Shown piece after piece: positions 54,984 through 59,965 of a stretch of DNA of 59,965 bases. The translations under genes and the position numbers were made by a program. This stretch comes from Rhodobacter flavimaris (GTDB lineage: Bacteria; Pseudomonadota; Alphaproteobacteria; Rhodobacterales; Rhodobacteraceae). The notes below the pieces were generated by a model, which was not told the DNA's origin, searched no databases, and saw only the letters and a list, made by a program, of their open reading frames with translations. Position 1 is the stretch's first letter, and every line of letters starts with the position of its first letter. The stretch lies in contig NZ_JAJUOS010000016.1 in assembly GCF_021378075.1 (NCBI RefSeq), forward strand, positions 1 to 59,965, written 5' to 3'.

Positions 54984-56165
54984 TCATCGTGCTAGCTCCG
55001 AGGGGTCAAAAACGCGGCGGTCGAAGAAGCGATCGGCGGGCAGAATCATGCTGCCGCGCTCCGAGGCGACGGGCGTTGGCATGGCCAGCGCGCCCTCCAG
55101 CTTTTCCGAAGCGCCGGGCAGATCGGCACCCGCATCGCGCAGGTGCTGGCGGTAGAGATCGGCGCGGAACACCTCGCCCGCGGCACGCGCCGCCCAGGCC
55201 TGGTCCAGCCCATGCCGCTCGGCCAGACGCACGCCGATCCAGGCGGCCTGGCTGCGCCACGGGAAGGTCGCCGCGCCCTCGAAGAACTCGATAAGGTTGG
55301 GCACCTCGCGTTCTTCGCCGCTGCGCGAGATGATCAGCCGCCCTGAGACCGCGCGGTCGATGACTTCGGCCGAGATCGGCAGGCGCCCCGGTGCCGAGAG
55401 GATGTCGGAGACAAGGAATCGGTTCTCGGGCGCGCCGATCCAGCGACAGGCACGCCAGACCGCGCGCATCATGCGCCCGGCAAGATCGGGGTTTTCGTCG
55501 GCCCAGCCACGTCGCACCGCCAGAACCTTCTCGGGCGCGAAGGACCAGATCGCGGACCCCGGCAGCAGCAACGTGCCCACCCCAAGCTCGACCGCGTGCG
55601 AGCCCCAGGGTTCGCCCACCGCGAAAGCGTCAATTTCGCCCGCCTCCAGCGCCTGCGGCATCAGCGCGGGCGGCACGGTGCGGATCTCAAGCAGCTCAGG
55701 CAGCGGCTGGCCGAGGTTCTCAAGCCAGTAATGCACCAGTTCGGTATGCATCGAGAAGGGGAATGGCACGCCGATACGCAACCGCCCCCCCGCAGCTTGC
55801 AGCAGCGCGCGGCCCGCCGAATAGGCATCGGTAAAGTCAAAGGCGAACCCTTCGGCGCGCATCTTTTCGGCCAAGGGCTCAGAAACGCCGATCACGTCGC
55901 CATTGGCATTGAGCAGTTGCAGCGCGTCGAACCTTGTCCGCGCGGCCCCCAACCCAAGCGCCATCGCGACCGGAACCGGCGCCAGCATCTGCGCCCCATC
56001 CACGATCCCCATTGCCAGCATGTCGCGCAGCGCCGACCATGACGGCGCGCTGTGCAGGCTCAGATCAAGGCCCTCCTGCTCGGCAAAACCAAGGGCCTGC
56101 GCGATGAACAGCGGCGCTGCATCGACAAGCGGCAGATAGCCAAGGCGAAGCGGAATGACATTCAT
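54984..56165 (-). CDS. nasS: Nitrate sensor NasS (NrtA-like, cytoplasmic)
   Basis: A 393-residue protein of the NrtA/NasS family without a signal peptide: it starts directly with VIPLRLGYLPLVDAAPLFIA. VPFPFSMHTELVHYWLENLG and FAVGEPWGSHAVELGVGTLL correspond to the ligand domain of NrtA. NasS sequesters NasT when nitrate is absent. ATG 56165 overlaps the nasT stop by four bases. The lack of signal peptide and pairing with an ANTAR protein settle the call. Confidence 0.9.
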   Translation of the reverse strand: MNVIPLRLGYLPLVDAAPLFIAQALGFAEQEGLDLSLHSAPSWSALRDMLAMGIVDGAQMLAPVPVAMALGLGAARTRFDALQLLNANGDVIGVSEPLAEKMRAEGFAFDFTDAYSAGRALLQAAGGRLRIGVPFPFSMHTELVHYWLENLGQPLPELLEIRTVPPALMPQALEAGEIDAFAVGEPWGSHAVELGVGTLLLPGSAIWSFAPEKVLAVRRGWADENPDLAGRMMRAVWRACRWIGAPENRFLVSDILSAPGRLPISAEVIDRAVSGRLIISRSGEEREVPNLIEFFEGAATFPWRSQAAWIGVRLAERHGLDQAWAARAAGEVFRADLYRQHLRDAGADLPGASEKLEGALAMPTPVASERGSMILPADRFFDRRVFDPSELAR

Positions 56166-56746
56166 TTGAGCAACTCCGCCGCTGTCACCAGGGCCTGGGC
56201 CACATCGGCGATTTTCTTGCCCTGCGCCATGGCCGTCTTGCGCATCAGCGCATAGGCCTCGTCCTCGCCCACGTTGCGGGCGCGCATCAAAAGCCCCTTG
56301 GCGCGATCGATGATCTTGCGCTCTTCCAGCGCGCGGCGCGTCGCGGCCAACTCGGCGCGCATCTTCTGCACCATCTGGAAGCGCGCGATGGCGGCATCGA
56401 GAATAGGCTTGATCCGCTCGGGGCGTAGCCCGTCCACCACATAGGCCGACACGCCCGCATCGATCGCGGCCTGAGTCATGCCGCCATCCGTGCGATCAAC
56501 GAACATCGCGACCGGGCGATCCATCGGCGAGGTCGCCAGTGCCAGTTCCTCAAGCATATCGCGCGAGGGCGAGGCGAGGTCGATCAGGACGAGGTCGGGG
56601 TTTCGCTCGGCGATGCGGCGCGCAAGGCTGCTTTCGTCGCCGATCACGACGACGTCGTGCTCGCCCGCCTCGCGCAGCCCATCGACGATCATCAGGGCGC
56701 GTTCACGGTCTTTCTCGACAACGACAATGGAAAGCGGTCGGGGCAT
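56162..56746 (-). CDS. nasT: ANTAR-domain antitermination regulator NasT
   Basis: A 194-residue protein with an N-terminal receiver-like domain (SIVVVEKDRERALMIVDGL, DLVLIDLASPSRDMLEELAL) and a C-terminal ANTAR RNA-binding domain (ERKIIDRAKGLLMRARNVGE, DEAYALMRKTAMAQGKKIAD). NasT binds leader hairpins and prevents termination in nas operons. ATG 56746 is preferred over an upstream in-frame ATG; AGAGG lies six to seven bases away. Confidence 0.92.
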   Translation of the reverse strand: MPRPLSIVVVEKDRERALMIVDGLREAGEHDVVVIGDESSLARRIAERNPDLVLIDLASPSRDMLEELALATSPMDRPVAMFVDRTDGGMTQAAIDAGVSAYVVDGLRPERIKPILDAAIARFQMVQKMRAELAATRRALEERKIIDRAKGLLMRARNVGEDEAYALMRKTAMAQGKKIADVAQALVTAAELLK

Positions 56747-57205
56747 GGGGCACCTCTGTTTGATAGTTGGGTCGTGCAAGGGCCGGGCTTTGACAAGTTG
56801 CGCCCCGTTGCTAGTGCCGACGCCCGCCCGTCAAAGAATGAGTATGCCTGTAATTGCGCCGATGCGCGCAAAATATAGGCATCTTGAAATTCGCGCGCCC
56901 CCCTTCCCCATCCGGCGGTTCGCTGCCAATCATGCGCAGACCGTCCGCCGATCCGGAGAGACGGCACTGCCAACTGTCTCATCGCATCGGCATCTGATCG
57001 CTCTGTCTGGCTATGTTCATCTGACTTGATGCCGATGCAGACAGATGGGACGGGGCCAACGACTTCGTTTCAATCTTTGTGCGGTGCATTTCGCCTGACA
57101 GACTCTCCGACGGATCCGTTTCGAGCCGTCGGCCTCAATCTAGAGCTCGATATGATCGCCTTGTCTGCCGGTTCCGCCGAATGTCGAAAGGTGGCTTAGA
57201 TGGCG
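56747..57205. promoter_or_regulatory. 459-base spacer with nas promoter region and palindrome
   Basis: No coding potential is evident. TTGCGC-N6-GCGCAA (56854-56871) is an 18-base palindrome suitable for a regulator such as NtrC, but does not match its consensus. On the minus strand a possible -35 TTGACG lies at 56834-56829; no clear -10 was found. The stretch 56880-57200 holds nothing further that I recognise and has mixed base composition, suggesting an island boundary. Confidence 0.35.
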
Positions 57206-58831
57206 TCACGACGGATGTGAGGATTTCAGGGGCGTATCGTCGTCCAAAGTGATCGTCTGGCGTTCGATCATGCGGTGTACGCGCACGGGACCATTCCCCT
57301 TGTGCAAGGCGAGAAGCCGATCCGTGACGCCGCCGTCAGCTTGCGTGCGCCGCTCGTGGTGACGAACGTATTCGACCCAGGTCGGGACATGGTAGGCCTC
57401 GGTCCAAATGTCCGGGTTTTCGAGATCCCGCAGCAGCGACCATTGCTGCGCCCCGTCCCGGATGCGGATGCGCCGCCTTTCGTGCATGAGTTGCAGGAAC
57501 GTGGGCACGTCTTCTTGCGCAATGTCGTAATCGACGAGGATCATGATTGGTCCACTGCGCTGCGTCAGGTCGAGACGAAGATCGGGTTCCTTGAAGCGGT
57601 TCAGTGGATCGAGGTTGAGGTGTTCGGAGTTGGGCAGGGGGGCAAGAAGTCCGACCGCGGCACCCATCGCAAGCATTGCGGCAGCCACTAGGAGTGCCGA
57701 ACGCAGATCGGTCTTTTCAGCCAGAGTTCCCCAGAACCAGCTCCCACCTGCCATGCCGCCAAAAACCCCGGTTTGGTAAAGTGCGAGAACACGACCGACT
57801 ACCCATCGCGGAGTTGAAAGCTGCATCGTCACATTGAAAAGCGATAGCGAGACAACCCAGCAGACGCCGGCAGCAAGCATTGCGGCGGCACAGACCGCGA
57901 AATTTTCGCTCAGGGCGAGGATGGTGGAACTTGTCGCAAAGCCTAGGAAGCCCATCCGGGTAATGGGTTCGTTCCGGAACTGGGCTCTGAGCCGAGCATT
58001 GCCGAGGGCACCGACGACTGCGCCGAAGCCGAAGCACCCGAGAAGTGCACCGTAGATGATCGCATCGCCGGCGAGATGATCGCGAACGACGAGGGGCAGC
58101 AGCGCCTGGATCGCGATCGCGGAAAGGCCGAAGAGGAAGCCTCGCAAAATAACGCGAGTGAGGTTCGGGGACATCGCGACGTATCTCAGCCCTGCCGAGA
58201 AGGCGATCCCCAGGGGCTCGCGTGGCAAGCGCCGGGGCGGAAGGGTGGGCCGCCAGTTGAAGAGCGCCGCGATGATCGCGACATAGCTCAATGCATTCAC
58301 AGCGAAGGCGGCGGCCACACCTGCAAGCGCAATAATGACCCCGCCTGCGGCCGGGCCGATGCTGCGCATCATATTGAAGCCCATGCTGTTGACAGACACC
58401 GCAGCCGGAAGCTCATCGCGCGTAACGATATCCCCAACGGACGCCTGCCAGGACGGGTTATGCAGTGCAGTTCCGCAGCCGATGAGAAACGTGAACGCGA
58501 GGAGAAGTGGGGCGGACAGCAGCTCTTGATAAGCCAGAACTGCAAGGCTGACGGAGACCAGGAGCATGAATGACTGGGCGGCAATCATGATCTTGCGGCG
58601 GTCGAAGTTGTCGGCAAAGACGCCGGCCGCGAGCGAAAAAACCATAATGGGAAGGGTAACCGAGGCTTGGACCAGCGCCACCATGCTTTGTGACGAGGTG
58701 AGTGCGGTCATCATCCATGCGGCGCCCACCGACTGGACCAGGCCTCCGAAATTCGACGCGAGGGTCGCGATCCAGAGCATGCGGAATGTCTGGTTGCGAA
58801 AGACAGCGAGTGTCGGTTCCGAGTTGGGCAT
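57206..58831 (-). CDS. MFS transporter with C-terminal cytoplasmic domain (MFS_3/DUF894 type)
   Basis: A 541-residue protein: about 12 membrane segments (first FRMLWIATLASNFGGLVQSV), the A-loop ADNFDRRKIMIAAQ, then a soluble tail of ~140 residues (MILVDYDIAQEDVPTFLQLM, WSLLRDLENPDIWTEAYHVP) resembling the ferredoxin-like tail of enterobactin-exporter-like MFS proteins. Substrate unknown, probably an efflux system. ATG 58831 is chosen. Codon use is less GC-biased than in the cob genes, hinting at acquisition with the adjacent hip genes. Confidence 0.8.
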   Translation of the reverse strand: MPNSEPTLAVFRNQTFRMLWIATLASNFGGLVQSVGAAWMMTALTSSQSMVALVQASVTLPIMVFSLAAGVFADNFDRRKIMIAAQSFMLLVSVSLAVLAYQELLSAPLLLAFTFLIGCGTALHNPSWQASVGDIVTRDELPAAVSVNSMGFNMMRSIGPAAGGVIIALAGVAAAFAVNALSYVAIIAALFNWRPTLPPRRLPREPLGIAFSAGLRYVAMSPNLTRVILRGFLFGLSAIAIQALLPLVVRDHLAGDAIIYGALLGCFGFGAVVGALGNARLRAQFRNEPITRMGFLGFATSSTILALSENFAVCAAAMLAAGVCWVVSLSLFNVTMQLSTPRWVVGRVLALYQTGVFGGMAGGSWFWGTLAEKTDLRSALLVAAAMLAMGAAVGLLAPLPNSEHLNLDPLNRFKEPDLRLDLTQRSGPIMILVDYDIAQEDVPTFLQLMHERRRIRIRDGAQQWSLLRDLENPDIWTEAYHVPTWVEYVRHHERRTQADGGVTDRLLALHKGNGPVRVHRMIERQTITLDDDTPLKSSHPS

Positions 58832-59153
58832 GTCGTGACCTGTCGGGAAGGTTGTGACAGCGCCGCCATGGCATGATGCGCGCGCCACTCGCGTTTATGC
58901 ATTGCACAGGGGCGCGACTGCGGCAAGTTGTCAAAGGTTTGGAAGATCGCTCATCATCGCCACCGACATTGCAAGCGCATCATGTCGACTAAGCAATCCA
59001 GAGCAGGCAATTGATTGAGCACTCGCCTGCTGAAAGCGAGACTGCGTGTTGACCAGTCGCTTTGTGAGGCGGATATCTGGCCTTATGGCAGGTTGGCAGG
59101 GGCCCGCGAGGTCATCTAGCGTCTGAATCGCTCCGCCGCGGGTGCTTTGAAAA
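58832..59153. other. MFS-hipB divergent spacer, left part
   Basis: A 322-base non-coding stretch, moderately AT-rich. I see no reliable gene; a ~100-codon minus-strand frame has no family features. It should hold the MFS promoter, but no clear box was found. Confidence 0.4.
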
Positions 59154-59221
59154 TTACGCCGTGGCGTAAACGAGCAATATTTACGTTGAAGCGTAATATG
59201 TTTTTTTACGCTCTGCCGTAA
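59154..59221. promoter_or_regulatory. Three direct-spaced HipB operators
   Basis: TTACGC-CGTG-GCGTAA (59154-59169), TTACGT-TGAA-GCGTAA (59181-59196) and TTACGC-TCTG-CCGTAA (59206-59221) are three 16-base palindromes with the same 6-4-6 layout. Centres are 27 and 25 bases apart. The last one ends just before AAGGAA and 13 bases from the hipB start. This is the layout of HipB autorepression. Confidence 0.8.
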
Positions 59222-59234
59222 AAGGAACCGTATC

Positions 59235-59480
59235 ATGGACCTCTCCGTCAGAACAGCCGATCAGATCGGCGAAGCGATCCGACGCGCGCGCAAGGCGCGA
59301 GGCTGGACACAGAGCGATATCAGCGCGCGCACCAATCTGCGCGTGGCGACGATCTCGTCGCTAGAAAACGGCGATGCGGGCACAAAGCTGGCGACGCTCT
59401 TGGCCGTAATGGCCGCGCTCGGACTGGAGTTCAGGGTAGTCGATCGCGGCAGCATGGTCGAGATCGAGGATATCTTCTGA
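59235..59480 (+). CDS. hipB: HipB-family XRE antitoxin
   Basis: An 81-residue helix-turn-helix protein. IGEAIRRARKARGWTQSDIS and LRVATISSLENGDAG form the XRE fold, ALGLEFRVVDRGSMVEIEDI the C-terminal beta tail that completes the HipB dimer. It is expected to bind the three palindromes upstream and to neutralise HipA. Its TGA overlaps the hipA ATG by one base. Confidence 0.85.
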   Translation: MDLSVRTADQIGEAIRRARKARGWTQSDISARTNLRVATISSLENGDAGTKLATLLAVMAALGLEFRVVDRGSMVEIEDIF

Positions 59481-59878
59481 TGACCAGACGAGGGCGAAGC
59501 GGAACGATGCAGGTGCTTCTGAACGGACGGCTAGTGGGCTATCTACGCCTTGCCAGCTCCGGCGCGATCAGTTTTTCCTATGATCAGGACTGGCTCGCTT
59601 GGGAGTACGCCATGCCCGTCTCGCGCTCACCGCCCCTGCGTGAAGAGCCGCACCAGGGCGCGCCGGTCATCGCCTATCTGGAGAACCTCCTGCCTGACAA
59701 CCAGGCGATCCGTGAGCGGGTGGCAACGCAGGTGCGCGCGGGAGGGACCGATGCTTGGCACATTCTGGAGCAGATCGGGCGCGACTGTGTGGGCGCGCTT
59801 CAATTCGTTTCAGGCGATGTGCCCGAGGTTGGCAAGCTTTGTCCGTCGTCAGAACATTTGGCGCAACTCGTGGCGTAG
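59480..59878 (+). pseudogene. hipA: hipA N-terminal fragment (or HipS-like small protein)
   Basis: 132 residues match only the N-terminal subdomain of HipA: MQVLLNGRLVGYLRLASSG, YAMPVSRSPPLREEP, ENLLPDNQAIRERVA and EQIGRDCVGALQFVSG. HipA kinases have about 400-440 residues; a TAG ends this frame at 59876-59878 and a probable IS3 end begins shortly after. It is thus most likely a gene broken by IS insertion. An alternative is a HipS protein of a three-part HipBST system, which is exactly this subdomain; then a hipT gene should follow, but no convincing one begins in the last 87 bases. Confidence 0.7.
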
Positions 59879-59913
59879 ATTAGCGGAGAGCGGGCCTCGT
59901 CTGTGGGATGATG

Positions 59914-59965
59914 TTATGCGGCGAGCTTGTGGTGCTGCAAGCGCCGATATTCGAGGGTCTGTCGT
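59914..59965 (-). mobile_element. End of a probable IS3-family transposase (cut by window edge)
   Basis: The minus strand reads RQTLEYRRLQHHKLAA and a TAA at 59916-59914, which resembles the C-termini of IS3-family integrase-core transposases in Rhodobacterales (basic RRLxHxKxAA tail). The segment between 59879 and 59913 would hold the inverted repeat of the element; TGTGGGATG from 59902 is a candidate TG terminus. Only 17 codons are visible, so the family call is provisional. Confidence 0.5.

Noticed and set aside
56801..56840. A sigma-54 -24/-12 promoter for nasT on the minus strand
   Set aside because: GGCAC is present but the partner GC at the required spacing is missing (GG after N10).
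58931..59236. A 101-codon minus-strand frame between the MFS gene and hipB
   Set aside because: Overlaps the three HipB operators, has no motif and no ribosome site.
1..59965. CRISPR arrays, tRNA or rRNA genes, prophage blocks
   Set aside because: No regularly spaced direct repeats, cloverleaf-like segments, rRNA motifs or phage structural gene runs were seen on reading both strands.
59908..59965. Start of a hipT gene on the plus strand
   Set aside because: The short frame has no ribosome site or HipT-like residues, whereas the minus strand reads as a transposase C-terminus.

Overview
The window looks like a chromosomal segment of a high-GC alphaproteobacterium of the Rhodobacterales (Paracoccaceae-like). 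The grounds are the trimethylamine/dimethylamine catabolic cluster typical of that order, an aerobic (O2-dependent) cobalamin pathway in the Rhodobacter/Pseudomonas denitrificans style, a CtrA-like site between divergent flagellar genes, a NasT/NasS nitrate-assimilation operon, and dispersed extragenic repeats containing GAAATACCTCGGGGG. No tRNA, rRNA, CRISPR array or prophage was seen.

Layout. (1) 1-12.1 kb: methylated-amine catabolism. The end of purU, a GntR/FadR regulator and a convergent solute-sensor-like protein precede tmm (trimethylamine monooxygenase), tdm (TMAO demethylase), an Amt-type ammonium transporter, a 59-residue membrane microprotein and dmmDABC (dimethylamine monooxygenase). 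Together these take TMA to TMAO, DMA and monomethylamine, feeding C1 units to folate. (2) 12.2-36.4 kb: a GNAT acetyltransferase, then nearly the whole aerobic adenosylcobalamin pathway. Two minus-strand cobalamin riboswitches control it: one heads cbtB-cbtA-cobF, the other heads a roughly 13-gene run from a DUF1636 gene through cobW and cobN to cobA and a second DUF1636 gene. cobK sits inverted inside that run. cobO and cobQ, then cobC/cobD/bluE/phosphatase (minus) and cobP/cobU/cobV (plus), complete ring adenylation, amidation and lower-loop assembly. cobS, cobT and bluB are not in the window.

(3) 36.4-38.7 kb: tex. (4) 38.8-46.5 kb: flagellar genes in two divergent operons, fliL-orf-motE-like-motA-orf711 (minus) and fliF-fliH-fliN-fliP (plus). 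(5) 46.5-56.7 kb: nitrate assimilation on the minus strand: nasT-nasS, a structured leader with a strong intrinsic terminator, nrtA-nrtB, a double-ATPase nrtCD, a FAD reductase and nasA. The leader fits NasT antitermination. (6) 57.2-60 kb: a less GC-rich accessory end with an MFS exporter, a hipB antitoxin gene behind three matched palindromic operators, a hipA fragment of 132 residues, and what looks like the end of an IS3-family transposase running off the window.

The best candidates for new biology are the two DUF1636 proteins bracketing the riboswitch-controlled cobalamin operon, the microprotein between amt and dmmD, the signal-less solute-binding protein next to tmm, the nrtA leader RNA, and the hipB/truncated hipA/IS junction.
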